Assembly: GCF_002890915.1 (NCBI RefSeq)
Contig: NZ_POUT01000011.1
Coordinates: forward strand, 1-64,000
Length of the DNA: 64,000 nt
DNA from: Stutzerimonas stutzeri
Lineage (GTDB): Bacteria > Pseudomonadota > Gammaproteobacteria > Pseudomonadales > Pseudomonadaceae
Direction: 5' to 3'
A program made the translations under genes and the position numbers. The notes below the pieces were generated by a model. The model worked only from the letters and a program-made list of their open reading frames with translations. It did no database searches and was not told where the DNA came from. Below are positions 48,103 to 58,000 of the stretch, piece after piece (position 1 is the first letter of the stretch; the number at the start of each line of letters is the position of its first letter).

Positions 48103-48210
48103 CGCACTCTCAAGGCGCTGCATTGTTAGTTCCCCTCCGTCTTCAGCCATAGCGAGCGAAGAAGCAGCGGCCAGAAAGAACGGCAGGATTACTTTAGCAG
48201 GGCGGTTCAT
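47893..48210 (-). CDS. Small secreted protein, paralogue 4
   Basis: A 105-residue secreted protein: signal peptide (residues 1-22, SSLAMAED), LTMQRLESASVTNPTLKILV, KVLSIAPAG and the family end YEMKVKTPDGKIHTVEF followed by LSAPVGINNG. It is the most divergent of the four in the middle but shares the C-terminus with paralogue 3. A TTACA-N4-AGTAA box begins 72 bases before the ATG, with GTAAG and TTTAAT at the same offsets as in paralogue 3. The 3' half overlaps the cadR tail in antisense. Confidence 0.85.
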   Translation of the reverse strand: MNRPAKVILPFFLAAASSLAMAEDGGELTMQRLESASVTNPTLKILVKEGKVLSIAPAGTTGTTGMIQSYRTNGKVQTYEMKVKTPDGKIHTVEFLSAPVGINNG

Positions 48211-48281
48211 TTGTTACCCTCTTGGGTTAGTAGATACCTTTAGATTAAAGGGTTGACCCTTACCAGAAGATGTTCTTCGCA

Positions 48282-48295
48282 TTACAAAGCAGTAA
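48282..48295. promoter_or_regulatory. CopR/CzcR-type box, paralogue 4
   Basis: TTACA-AAGC-AGTAA, starting 72 bases upstream of the ATG at 48210. On the minus strand it is followed by GTAAG and TTTAAT at the same offsets as in paralogue 3. Confidence 0.6.
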
Positions 48296-48437
48296 TTAAC
48301 CATCGCTTTCTGCCGATTCGGCTCTGTTTTAAACTCATCGTTTTTGTAGACCATCCCACGCTCGATTAGGCCATGCATGCATTAAATGTATGGCGTTGGT
48401 CTGATGGGGAGTGGGTACCAAGCCGTATCACTTTGAA

Positions 48438-49811
48438 TCAGGCGTGCCGAGGAAAGGTGAGTTCGAATGTGGTCCGACCGTCTTTGCTGGCGACGGCCAC
48501 GTGGCCTTTGTGGAGGTTCATCACTGAACGGACAATAGCTAGCCCCAATCCTGCCCCACGAGGTTGTATGCCGTTAACGCGGTAAAAGCGGTCGAACAGG
48601 TGCGGGAGATGATCCGATTCGATAGTCGCGCCATGATTGGTGACAGCCAGCGAGACGATGTCTATGTCCTTCTCAAGTATCTTAATTTCGACCGTGCTGC
48701 CAGTATTCGAATGCCGCAACGCGTTGGATAGCAGGTTGGAAATGGCCCGTTGGACCATAAGCCGATTTCCTAGAACTATGGCATCGCCCGTTACCGTCGT
48801 TGCGACTCCGGCTTCTTCGGCGAGGACTTCGAGGTATTCACAGACGCGATTCGCCTCACTTCCCAGGGATAGTTGTTCGAGTTTCAGTGCTGGGCTGGCG
48901 TGGCTGGCCTGGGCGAGAAACAGCATGTCTGACACGATTCGATCCATGCGTTCGAGCTCTTCGACCGACGATTCGAGCACTTCCCTATATTGCTCCTTGC
49001 TTCGCTCACGCACCAATGTCACCTGCGCCTTGCCTATCAGGTTATTTAGGGGAGTCTTCAACTCATGGGCCACATCGTCCGAGAATTGTGACAGTTGCTG
49101 AACTCCGTCATCGAGTCGATGAAGCATTACGTTGAGGCTGTGCGCCAATTCCTGAAGCTCTAGTGGAAGCTGATCGCTGCGGATTCGGGGTGACAGATCC
49201 TGCGTCGATACCTTTGTCGCCAAGGCCCGAAACTTGCGAAGCGGTCGCAAACCGTTGTTAGCAACTAGCCATCCAGCCAACCCGATCAACATCAGCAGCA
49301 TCGGCACAGTCACTAAGGCCGAGCGCAGGAATGCAGCCACTAGCAGTTGATCGGCACTGCGATCTTGCGTAAGTAAAAGCGTCATTGGAGCCAGTCCCGG
49401 GACCTGTATTTGCTTGCGCCCGGTTAGCATCTGCACGCCGTCTTCCGTGGTCCAGCCTAGGTATTCACCGTCTCTGTTCACAAGATCCATCTGCTGCGGC
49501 GCATGGGCGAACCGGCCGATACTAAAAATGGGGGATTTGGCTCTATCGCCGATGACGGTAATCGAAAGGTTGTCATGGCCGAGTACCGTATCGCTCAGTG
49601 CGTGTTGCCAGGAGCGGCCCATACGGGCTTTGGTGTCTTCTAGGAGTCCATGATCGATCTGCGAGAGCTTGGCCGTCACTTCCTCCTGGGCGCGCAGTTC
49701 CAGTTGGCGCACAAGTACCCAGTAGCTCAGTGCAATCAACAGCGCGACCAAGACGGCGCCGGTCAATGTGATTTGAAGCGCGAGACGCGATGCGAGGCTG
49801 AGTGGCTTCAA
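48438..49811 (-). CDS. czcS: Heavy-metal sensor kinase CzcS
   Basis: A 457-residue sensor kinase with two helices (about 14-36, 160-182), a periplasmic sensor, HAMP (LRKFRALATKVSTQD), His box (SDDVAHELKTPLNNL) and ATPase boxes (NLLSNALRHSNTG, GAGLGLAIVRSVMNLH). A TTG that overlaps the czcR stop (TTGA) is taken as the start; longer frames read into czcR. It is expected to sense Zn/Cd/Co in the periplasm and phosphorylate CzcR. Its place next to czcCBA supports Czc rather than Cop naming. Confidence 0.9.
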   Translation of the reverse strand: MKPLSLASRLALQITLTGAVLVALLIALSYWVLVRQLELRAQEEVTAKLSQIDHGLLEDTKARMGRSWQHALSDTVLGHDNLSITVIGDRAKSPIFSIGRFAHAPQQMDLVNRDGEYLGWTTEDGVQMLTGRKQIQVPGLAPMTLLLTQDRSADQLLVAAFLRSALVTVPMLLMLIGLAGWLVANNGLRPLRKFRALATKVSTQDLSPRIRSDQLPLELQELAHSLNVMLHRLDDGVQQLSQFSDDVAHELKTPLNNLIGKAQVTLVRERSKEQYREVLESSVEELERMDRIVSDMLFLAQASHASPALKLEQLSLGSEANRVCEYLEVLAEEAGVATTVTGDAIVLGNRLMVQRAISNLLSNALRHSNTGSTVEIKILEKDIDIVSLAVTNHGATIESDHLPHLFDRFYRVNGIQPRGAGLGLAIVRSVMNLHKGHVAVASKDGRTTFELTFPRHA

Positions 49812-50482
49812 GGCCGCGCCTCCAGCACGTAGCCGACACCGCGAATGGTGTGTATCAGGCGATCGCCAAAGGGTTCGTCCACCTTCATCCGTAGGCGACG
49901 GATTGCAACATCCACCACATTGGTATCGCAGTCGAAGTTGATGTCCCACACCAGGGCGGTTATTTCGGTACGCGTGAGAACCTCGCCAGTCCGGCGCATG
50001 AGCAGATGCAGTAGCGCAAATTCTTTGCTGGTGAGATCAATACGCTGACCGCTCCTGTAGGCCCGATGCCGGCCCGGGTCGAGTTCGAGGTCGGCTACAC
50101 GCAGATTGCTCGGGAGTGCGACCGCCTCGCCTCGCCGCAACAATGTTCGGATACGAGCGAGCAGCTCGGGGAACTGGAACGGCTTGACCATATAGTCGTC
50201 GGCGCCCGACTCCAGGCCGCGGACCTTTTGCTCTAAGCGGCCATTGGCCGTCAGCATGATGACGCGTGTCTGCTTACGTCGCCTGATGAGTTCGAGCACC
50301 TCCCACCCGTCCATGGTTGGCAGATTCACGTCTAGCAGCACGATGTCATAGTCGTTCTGCAGTGCCAGGTGGAATCCATCGAGCCCATCACTTACGCAAT
50401 CGACCGTGTAACCACACTCGATGAGACCCTGCTGCAGGTATTCCGCAGCTTTAATCTCGTCTTCTACAACCAGAATGCGCAT
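49808..50482 (-). CDS. czcR: Response regulator CzcR
   Basis: A 224-residue OmpR-family regulator beginning MRILVVEDEIKAAEYLQQGL, phospho-acceptor in IVLLDVNLPTMDGWE, Lys in DDYMVKPFQFPEL, and DNA-binding helix NVVDVAIRRLRMKVDEP. The ATG at 50482 is favoured because it gives this standard start. In P. aeruginosa, CzcR activates czcCBA and represses oprD. Here it sits directly beside both types of gene. A TTGCA-N4-TGTAA box 171 bases upstream suggests autoregulation. Confidence 0.92.
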   Translation of the reverse strand: MRILVVEDEIKAAEYLQQGLIECGYTVDCVSDGLDGFHLALQNDYDIVLLDVNLPTMDGWEVLELIRRRKQTRVIMLTANGRLEQKVRGLESGADDYMVKPFQFPELLARIRTLLRRGEAVALPSNLRVADLELDPGRHRAYRSGQRIDLTSKEFALLHLLMRRTGEVLTRTEITALVWDINFDCDTNVVDVAIRRLRMKVDEPFGDRLIHTIRGVGYVLEARP

Positions 50483-50652
50483 GTTTTCAGATGACTCAGC
50501 AATGAGGTGCGCGGTAAGCGGAACCAAAAAATTATTCATGTAGCAACTAGGCCAAGACTAACGCGGCTTGCCCAGCATGGAAGGCAGGCCGTAAAGATCA
50601 GCCTAGGGAAGCGGGAAGCACTTTAACGCGGTAAAAGTCCTGCGGGGCTGTC

Positions 50653-50666
50653 TTGCAAATTTGTAA
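50653..50666. promoter_or_regulatory. CzcR-type box before czcRS
   Basis: TTGCA-AATT-TGTAA, the same core (CAAATTTG) as the perfect palindrome before czcC, with one change in the left half. Confidence 0.62.
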
Positions 50667-50713
50667 TCTACCTGTCATTTGGTTGGCCCGCAGCGCAAGG
50701 AGGTGCACTTAAG

Positions 50714-50739
50714 CAAAAAAAGGCGCCCTACGGGCGCCT
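50714..50739 (-). terminator. Terminator of OprD-family gene
   Basis: AGGCGCCC-TAC-GGGCGCCT forms an eight-base stem, followed on the minus strand by seven T residues. It is 60 bases after the porin stop. Confidence 0.85.
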
Positions 50740-50798
50740 GAAACACATCTTCAAACCAAGGGAGCACAAAAAGAAGATGTGGTGTTGCTCGTAGTGCT

Positions 50799-52118
50799 TC
50801 ACAGGATCGAGAGCGGGTACTCGGCGATGAATCGAACCTCATTGAGGTCGGACTCGAAAGCAGTCGCCCGTGTTGTAGCCTGGCGCACCCGCAGAGAGAG
50901 GTCCTTGAACGAGCCTGTCTGTACAACGTAGCGTGCTTCGACGTCGCGTTCCCAGCGCTTCTGTCCGGACAGAGGCGCGCCGTTATCGTCTTGGCGCATA
51001 TATACCTCATTTGCGTTGCTGTAATCGGCGCCCCAGCCGCGGGCGTAGCGAGTCATGAACGTAAGCCCAGGTATGCCGTAACCCGCCATGTTCAGGTCAT
51101 AACGCAGCATCCAGGACTGCTCTTTAGGTGAGTTGAAATCACTGTACTGGATGGAGTTATTCAGGTAGATCGAGTCCGCTTGGCGCAAGTAGTCAAAGTC
51201 GTTGTTACCGTTGTTTCGCTGATACGACGCCGTGACGGTGTGCGCGCCGAAGGCGACACCCAGACTGGAACTCCAGATGCTGTTGTTAAACTCGCCCAGC
51301 AATTTCCGACCTTCGTCGGTTGCCTTGTAGTAGTTGAAGCTGCCCAGCAGCACGACGGCATCGGAAAGTGGATAGGTGGCCGAGACACCGAAATAATGTT
51401 GATCCCAGGCATCCTTCAGCCGGCTGGTATACAGGCTAAGACTGAGGTTTTCGTTCACGCTATAGTCGCCGCCTGCGTAGCCGAGCCAAGGCGAGTCGAC
51501 GCCGCCGCCATAAAACGTGACGAAGTCATCGTTCGTGTTGCTGGTATTGGGCTGGCTCATCGCGTGCAGGCGGCCGCCCTGGAGGGTGAGGTCGTCCAGC
51601 GAGTTGTTCACAACGGTGACACCCTTGAAAGACTCCGGCAGCAGCCGTGCGTCACCAAAGTGCACGACAGGAGTAGCGGGAAATACATCGCCTGCCTTGA
51701 TCTCGGTGCCCAAGAACCGTGCTTTCACGGCCCCCCCTACTCGAGAAAAGTCATCCTCGGCATCGCCGGCGCTATTGTAGGGGAGAAGATCGACGGTTCC
51801 GCCAGCACCGGAACGTCCTGATCCAGAATCGAGTTTGAGGCCGAGCATGGCGAAGGCGTCGACGCCGATCCCCACCGAGCCTTGGGTATATCCGGACTCA
51901 AAGAATGCCATCAGTCCGTGAGCCCATTCCTCAGAATAGCCATTGCCGGTGGCGCTCCCACCGTCGCGAAAATCTCGGTTGAAATAAAAGTTGCGATTTA
52001 TCAGCGAAAGCGTGCTGCCTTCGATGAAGCCCTCCGCTGTTTCCGATTGGGCAAAGACCGGGGCGCTGCCCAGTGCCAGTGAAAGGGCTGTAAGTGAAAG
52101 GGCGGCCTTTTTGCTCAT
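50799..52118 (-). CDS. OprD-family outer-membrane porin
   Basis: A 439-residue porin with a signal peptide (residues 1-24, GSAPVFAQSE) and the OprD-family start GFIEGSTLSLINRNFYFNRD, loops with HGLMAFFESGYTQG, and the C-terminal strand FIAEYPLSIL. OprD-type porins take up amino acids, small acids or carbapenems; the exact substrate of this member is unclear. The ATG at 52118 has AGGAG seven bases upstream. It is divergent from czcC and shares its intergenic palindrome, so CzcR may repress it while turning on czcCBA, as known for P. aeruginosa oprD. Confidence 0.9.
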   Translation of the reverse strand: MSKKAALSLTALSLALGSAPVFAQSETAEGFIEGSTLSLINRNFYFNRDFRDGGSATGNGYSEEWAHGLMAFFESGYTQGSVGIGVDAFAMLGLKLDSGSGRSGAGGTVDLLPYNSAGDAEDDFSRVGGAVKARFLGTEIKAGDVFPATPVVHFGDARLLPESFKGVTVVNNSLDDLTLQGGRLHAMSQPNTSNTNDDFVTFYGGGVDSPWLGYAGGDYSVNENLSLSLYTSRLKDAWDQHYFGVSATYPLSDAVVLLGSFNYYKATDEGRKLLGEFNNSIWSSSLGVAFGAHTVTASYQRNNGNNDFDYLRQADSIYLNNSIQYSDFNSPKEQSWMLRYDLNMAGYGIPGLTFMTRYARGWGADYSNANEVYMRQDDNGAPLSGQKRWERDVEARYVVQTGSFKDLSLRVRQATTRATAFESDLNEVRFIAEYPLSIL

Positions 52119-52275
52119 GATGATGCTCCTGATATACGGCATGTCAGCGCTCGAATGACGCCTTCGCCTTTTTGTTCGAGTGCCGGGCGATGATCTTCCC
52201 CTGTAAATGACCGCAGGATTAGCGGTAAATGACGATCTCGTAATCTTGAGCGGTGCAATCGCAGATATTCCTTGG

Positions 52276-52291
52276 ATTACAAATTTGTAAT
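52276..52291. promoter_or_regulatory. Perfect palindrome between oprD and czcC
   Basis: ATTACAAATTTGTAAT is a perfect 16-base palindrome that fits the TTACA-N4-TGTAA consensus. It is 130 bases before czcC and 159 bases before the porin start. It is the most symmetric of the thirteen sites found. Confidence 0.78.
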
Positions 52292-52419
52292 GTCGTAGTC
52301 ACCCGGCCGATATCCGCGCTTATCTAAAGTCACGCCGCTTAGCCATCAGCTATCTGGCCGGTTTAGTGCGGCTGAGGAAACGCTATCGACGAAGGGGGCA
52401 CTGCACTGCAGTGTTGCGT

Positions 52420-53661
52420 ATGTATCAAAAGAAACGCTTGTATCTGCTTGCTAGCGGGCTGCTTGGGCTCGGGCTGGCACTAATGTCGCTCGAGGTGGGC
52501 GCGCAAGACGGTCTGACACTGGAGCGGGCCGTGTCCCTTGCGTATGAACGCAACCCAGAATTTTCCGCTGCGCGGTCGGAGATCGGCATCGCAAGCGGTC
52601 TGCGCCGCCAAGCTGGGGTTATCCCGAACCCGGAATTAGGGTTCGAGGTGGAAGACACTCAGTCCGACCGCCAGACCCGCTCAATTACAATCACCCAGTC
52701 GATCGAGTTGGGCGGCAAGCGCGGCGCTCGAATCGGCGTGGCGGATGCTAATCGCTCGATGGTGGATGCCGATCTCGACCTTCGACGCCAAGGATTACGT
52801 GCAGATGTGATCCAGGCATTCTTCGCCGCCCTGCGCGCCCAAGAAGGCATGCGACTGGCCGAGGCCTCTCTGTCATTGGCCGAACGGGCTGCTAAGGTCG
52901 CCGATGCACAGGTCGATGCCGGAAAAGTTTCGCCAGTGGAGGCGACGCGCGCCGATATGCAACTGGCGACCGTACAACTGGACCTGCGGCGAGCACGCCA
53001 GGAATGGGACAACGCTCGACAGATGCTAGCGCGCCTGCTCGGGACCGACGCACCGGAGTTTGGCAGTTTGCTGGGCAGTTTCGAACACCTGCCAGATGTG
53101 CCTAGCGAATCTGCATTATTGGCGCGCGTGCGTGAGAGTGCCGATATGCGTAGGGCTCTGCGCCAAGTGGCCTTGAGTGAAGCCGAGCTGGGGCTTCAGC
53201 GAAGCCAGCGCTACCCGGACATAAGCGTCAGTATCGGTAGCCAGTACGACGAAATCGAGCGTGAGCGCGTCAACCTCGTCGGCCTCTCTGTTCCGCTGCC
53301 TTTGTTTGATCGTAACCAAGGCAATGTTCTGGCGGCCGCACGGCGGGCGGAACAGGCGCGTGATCTTCGCAATGCGGCCGAGCTGCGTGTGCGTGCGGAG
53401 ATCCAACAGGCCCTGCGCGACTGGCGCACCGCACGTGCGGACGTCGAGGAGATACGCAACCGGATTCTGCCGGCGGGACAGCGAACCGTGGAAGCGGCAA
53501 CGCGTGGCTTCGGTCTGGGCCGCTTCGCATTCCTCGACGTGCTCGACGCACAGCGTGCGCTGATCGATGCACGCACGCGCTATCTGCAGTCATTGCAAGC
53601 CGTGGTCGACGCCTGGGCGCGTATCGAGCGGCTGTACGGACCTACCACTACCTTCGAATGA
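52420..53661 (+). CDS. czcC: CzcC outer-membrane efflux protein
   Basis: A 413-residue TolC-family channel with a signal peptide (residues 1-29, LEVGAQDG) and OEP repeats (SIELGGKRGARIGVADANR, LGRFAFLDVLDAQRALID). It is the outer-membrane exit of the CzcCBA Co/Zn/Cd pump. The ATG at 52420 places the signal peptide at the N-terminus; a GTG at 52366 would add 18 basic residues. It is followed 41 bases later by czcB. Confidence 0.9.
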   Translation: MYQKKRLYLLASGLLGLGLALMSLEVGAQDGLTLERAVSLAYERNPEFSAARSEIGIASGLRRQAGVIPNPELGFEVEDTQSDRQTRSITITQSIELGGKRGARIGVADANRSMVDADLDLRRQGLRADVIQAFFAALRAQEGMRLAEASLSLAERAAKVADAQVDAGKVSPVEATRADMQLATVQLDLRRARQEWDNARQMLARLLGTDAPEFGSLLGSFEHLPDVPSESALLARVRESADMRRALRQVALSEAELGLQRSQRYPDISVSIGSQYDEIERERVNLVGLSVPLPLFDRNQGNVLAAARRAEQARDLRNAAELRVRAEIQQALRDWRTARADVEEIRNRILPAGQRTVEAATRGFGLGRFAFLDVLDAQRALIDARTRYLQSLQAVVDAWARIERLYGPTTTFE

Positions 53662-53702
53662 CCGAAACGCCGCCATTACGTATTGGCGGTGGGGGAGCTT
53701 GC

Positions 53703-55010
53703 ATGAAAAAACAGACGGGAATCGCTCTGGCGGTCGCTTTGGTACTGCTGACCGGCGTTGGCGTAAAACAGGGCTTCGTTCTTGAGGCGCAGGCCAGCGA
53801 TAACAAGGCTGAGCACGCCGAGGATGGCCACGCGCATGAGGATGGAGAAAGCGGTCACGAGGAATCTGAGAACGACCATGGGGACGAAGACGGTCATGAC
53901 GCTGAAGGCGATGGCCACGGCCATGGTGACGAAAGCGGTCATGGCGGTGAGGAGGACGAGCACGGCAACGAAACGCATGCCGAAGGTGAGATTGAGCTTT
54001 CCGAAGAGCAGATACGTGCCGCAGGCATTCAGCTAAGCAAGGCCGGACCGGCTGAAATCGGCTCGTCTGTATCTTTGCCGGGCGAGCTGCGTTTCGACGA
54101 AGACCGTACCGCACATGTCGTGCCCCGTGTGGCCGGCGTTGTCGAATCGGTTTCGGTCAACCTGGGTGACCAAGTGAAGAAGGGCCAGTTGCTGGCGGTT
54201 ATCGCCAGCCAGCAGCTGTCCGAACAGCGTAGTGAGCTGGCTGCCGCCGAGCAGCGCCTCCGACTGGCTCGCATCTTGTTCGAGCGTGAGCGCACCCTGT
54301 GGCAGGAGCGTATCTCTGCAGAACAGGACTATTTGCAGGCCCAGCAGAGCCTGCGCGTAGCAGAAATCGACTTGCGTAATGCCCAGGAAAAAACCCGGGC
54401 GCTGGGCGGCGGAAGTGACGCCGGTGTGGGTAATCGCTACGAGCTCCGTGCACCTTTCGATGCAGTGGTCGTCGAGAAGCATATTGTGCTGGGCGAACGT
54501 GCAGATGAAACGACCAGCGTCTTCACTCTGACTGATTTGTCGCGGGTTTGGGCCACGTTCAGCGTACCTGCCCGTGATTTGATGCGCGTAACCGTCGGCC
54601 GAGAAGTCGAAGTTGTTGCCGGCGAGCTAGGCGTGCGAACAATGGGGAAGGTCGCCCATGTGGGCAGCCTGCTGGGCGAGCAGACGCGTGCCGCGACAGC
54701 CCGCGTGACCCTGGCCAACCCCGATGGGGCTTGGCGTCCCGGTCTTTTCGTGACGGTCCGAGTTAGCGCCGACGGACGTAGTGTTCCGGTCACGGTTCCA
54801 GTCGAGGCGGTCCAGACCGTCGAAAACGCGCCGACGGTTTTCGTTCGCACGCCGCACGGCTTCCAGGCGCACCCGGTTTCGCTGGGCCAGCGCGACGAAA
54901 ATCGCGTGGAAATTCGTGACGGATTGCAGGCCGGCCAACAGATCGCGACCGCTGGCAGCTTCATCCTGAAATCCGAACTCGGCAAAGGCTCCGCCGAGCA
55001 CGTTCACTGA
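53703..55010 (+). CDS. czcB: CzcB periplasmic adaptor
   Basis: A 435-residue membrane-fusion protein. The signal anchor (residues 5-22) is followed by a His/Glu/Asp-rich region of about 60 residues (GHAHEDGESGH, NDHGDEDGHD, HGHGDESGHG) likely to collect metal. The adaptor core follows: RVAGVVESVSVNLGDQVKKG (barrel-sandwich), a coiled-coil hairpin, and LRAPFDAVVVEKHIVLGE. It links CzcA and CzcC. The ATG follows GGGGGAGCTTGC. Confidence 0.92.
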   Translation: MKKQTGIALAVALVLLTGVGVKQGFVLEAQASDNKAEHAEDGHAHEDGESGHEESENDHGDEDGHDAEGDGHGHGDESGHGGEEDEHGNETHAEGEIELSEEQIRAAGIQLSKAGPAEIGSSVSLPGELRFDEDRTAHVVPRVAGVVESVSVNLGDQVKKGQLLAVIASQQLSEQRSELAAAEQRLRLARILFERERTLWQERISAEQDYLQAQQSLRVAEIDLRNAQEKTRALGGGSDAGVGNRYELRAPFDAVVVEKHIVLGERADETTSVFTLTDLSRVWATFSVPARDLMRVTVGREVEVVAGELGVRTMGKVAHVGSLLGEQTRAATARVTLANPDGAWRPGLFVTVRVSADGRSVPVTVPVEAVQTVENAPTVFVRTPHGFQAHPVSLGQRDENRVEIRDGLQAGQQIATAGSFILKSELGKGSAEHVH

Positions 55011-55029
55011 TCCTCCGGATACCTAACTC

Positions 55030-58000
55030 ATGTTCGAACGTATTCTTCGCTTCGCCATCGAGCAGCGCTGGCTAGTGCTGCTGGCGGTCTTGGGCATGGC
55101 GGGCGTCGGGGTTTATAGCTATCAGCGCTTACCTATCGACGCTGTGCCCGACATCACCAATGTACAAATTCAAATTAACGCCGCAGTCCCAGGCGCGTCG
55201 CCGCTTGAAACCGAGCAACGCGTTACCTTCCCCATCGAGACGGCGATGGCCGGCTTGCCCCACCTGCGCCAGACACGTTCATTATCGCGCTCCGGGTTCG
55301 CTCAGATCACCGTAATCTTTGATGATGGCACCGATCTCTATTTCGCCCGGCAATTGGTGAGTGAACGGCTGCAGGCCGCGAGCAACGAGCTTCCGCAGGG
55401 CGTGGAGGTCACTCTCGGTCCCATCTCCACCGGCCTGGGGGAAATCTTCCTCTGGACGGTCGAGGCCGAGCCCGAGGCGCGCCGTCCTGATGGTCAGCCC
55501 TACACGCCGACCGACCTGCGTGAAATCCAGGACTGGATCATCAAGCCGCAGCTGCGAAACGTTCGAGGCGTTGCCGAGATCAACACGATCGGTGGCTTCG
55601 CCAAAGAGTATCAGGTAGCGCCCGATCCGAAGCGCATGGCCGCGTACCGAATCACTCTGGAACAACTTGTAGTTGCGCTCGAACGTAACAACGCCAACGT
55701 CGGCGCCGGCTTCATCGAGCGTAATGGCGAACAATTGTCGATCCGCACACCCGGCCAGCTCGGCTCCCCCGAGGACATTGGCAATATCGTCCTGAGCAAC
55801 GCAGGCGGTGCGCCCGTGCGGGTACGCGATATTGCCGAAGTGGGGATCGGTCGCGAGCTGCGCTCTGGCGCGGCCACCGACAATGGACGCGAGGTGGTCC
55901 TCGGGACCGCCTTTATGCTGGTGGGAGAAAACAGCCGTAGCGTGTCGCAGGCAGTCGCGCAGCGTTTGGAGATTATCAACCAGAACCTGCCAGAAGGCGT
56001 GAGCGCCATAACGGTCTATGACCGGACCGACCTTGTTGACAAGGCCATCGCCACGGTTCGCAAGAACCTAATCGAAGGCGCGATCCTGGTTATCGCCGTG
56101 CTGTTTCTGTTCCTCGGCAACCTGCGTGCAGCCCTAATCACAGCGATGGTCATCCCGCTTTCCATGCTATTCACCTTCACCGGCATGGCGACTAATAAGG
56201 TCAGTGCCAACCTCATGAGTCTAGGGGCACTCGACTTCGGCATCATCGTCGACGGTGCGGTGGTCATCGTCGAAAACGCAATCCGCCGGCTTGCCCACGC
56301 CCAGGAAAAACATGGCAGGATTCTGACCCGCAGTGAGCGTTTCCACGAAGTATTCGCGGCGGCCAAGGAGGCACGGCGTCCGCTGATCTACGGCCAGCTG
56401 ATCATCATGGTGGTCTACCTGCCGATCTTTGCGCTCACCGGTGTCGAGGGGAAGATGTTCCACCCCATGGCATTCACGGTGGTAATCGCACTGTTGGGCG
56501 CCATGATTCTCTCGGTCACCTTCGTACCCGCTGCTGTTGCCCTTTTTGTCACCGGTAAAGTGCAAGAGAAGGACAACCGCCTGATGCGTGCCGCGCGCAA
56601 TGGCTACGCACCGGTGCTCGACTGGGTCATGCGTCATCGCACATTGGTATTCAGTGGCGCCGTGGCTAGCGTGCTGCTGTCTGCGCTGCTGGCCATGCGA
56701 ATGGGTAGCGAGTTCGTTCCGAGCCTCAGCGAGGGTGATTTTGCGCTTCAAGCTCTGCGCGTTCCAGGGACCAGCCTCTCCCAATCCGTGGATATGCAGC
56801 AGCGGCTCGAAAAGGCAATTGCCGAACAGGTCCCGGAGGTCAAGCGTACGTTTGCCCGAACCGGCACCGCAGAGATCGCGGCTGACCCTATGCCGCCGAA
56901 TATTTCGGACAGCTATGTGATGCTCAAGCCCAAGGAAGAATGGCCAGATCCGGACAAATCCCGCGAGCAGCTCATTGAGGACATCCAGAAGGCGGCCGCA
57001 TCTGTACCAGGCAGCAACTATGAGATGTCTCAGCCGATCCAGTTACGCTTCAACGAGCTGATTTCCGGAGTTCGCAGCGATGTGGCCGTTAAGGTGTTCG
57101 GGGACGACATGGATATTCTCAACAAAACGGCTGATGACATCGCGGCGATACTTCAGGACGTACCAGGCGCGTCCGAAGTAAAAGTCGAGCAGACAACGGG
57201 CCTCCCGCTGCTGAGCGTCAATGTGGATCGCGACAAGGCGGCACGCTTCGGACTCAACATCGGCGATGTGCAGGATACTGTCGCAGCTGCGATCGGCGGA
57301 CGGGAAGCTGGAACCTTCTTTGAGGGTGACCGCCGTTTCGACATCGTTGTTCGTCTTTCCGATACGCTGCGTGCCGATCCGGATGTGCTAGCTCGCTTGC
57401 CGATTCCGGTGCCGGCGGTGGCGGGCGCAGCTAGCGACCGAATCGACTTCATCCCGCTGGCTGAAGTTGCCACGCTGGAATTCGTGCTGGGACCGAACCA
57501 GATCAGCCGTGAGGATGGTAAGCGTCTGGTTGTGGTGAGTGCCAACGTTCGGGGGCGTGACATTGGCAGTTTCGTCCAAGACGCGTCTGCGGCAATCGCC
57601 GAGCGAAACCCGGTAGCGCCCGCTTATTGGACGACCTGGGGTGGGCAATTCGAGCAGCTACAGGCTGCCGCCAAGCGCCTGCAGCTGGTCGTCCCACTCG
57701 CCTTACTGCTGGTCTTCGTGCTTCTGTTCATGATGTTCAACACCCTGCGTGATGGGCTAGTCGTCTTCACCGGCATTCCGTTCGCGCTTACCGGGGGCAT
57801 TCTTGCGCTCTGGCTGAGAGACATTCCCCTCTCGATTTCGGCTGGCGTCGGGTTCATCGCGTTGTCGGGGGTAGCAGTGCTGAACGGACTAGTGATGATT
57901 GCTTTCATTCGGGGGCTGCTAGAGGAGGGCCGGCCTTTATCCGAGGCTGTGCGTGAAGGCGCACTGGTGCGATTACGCCCGGTCCTGATGACGGCGTTGG

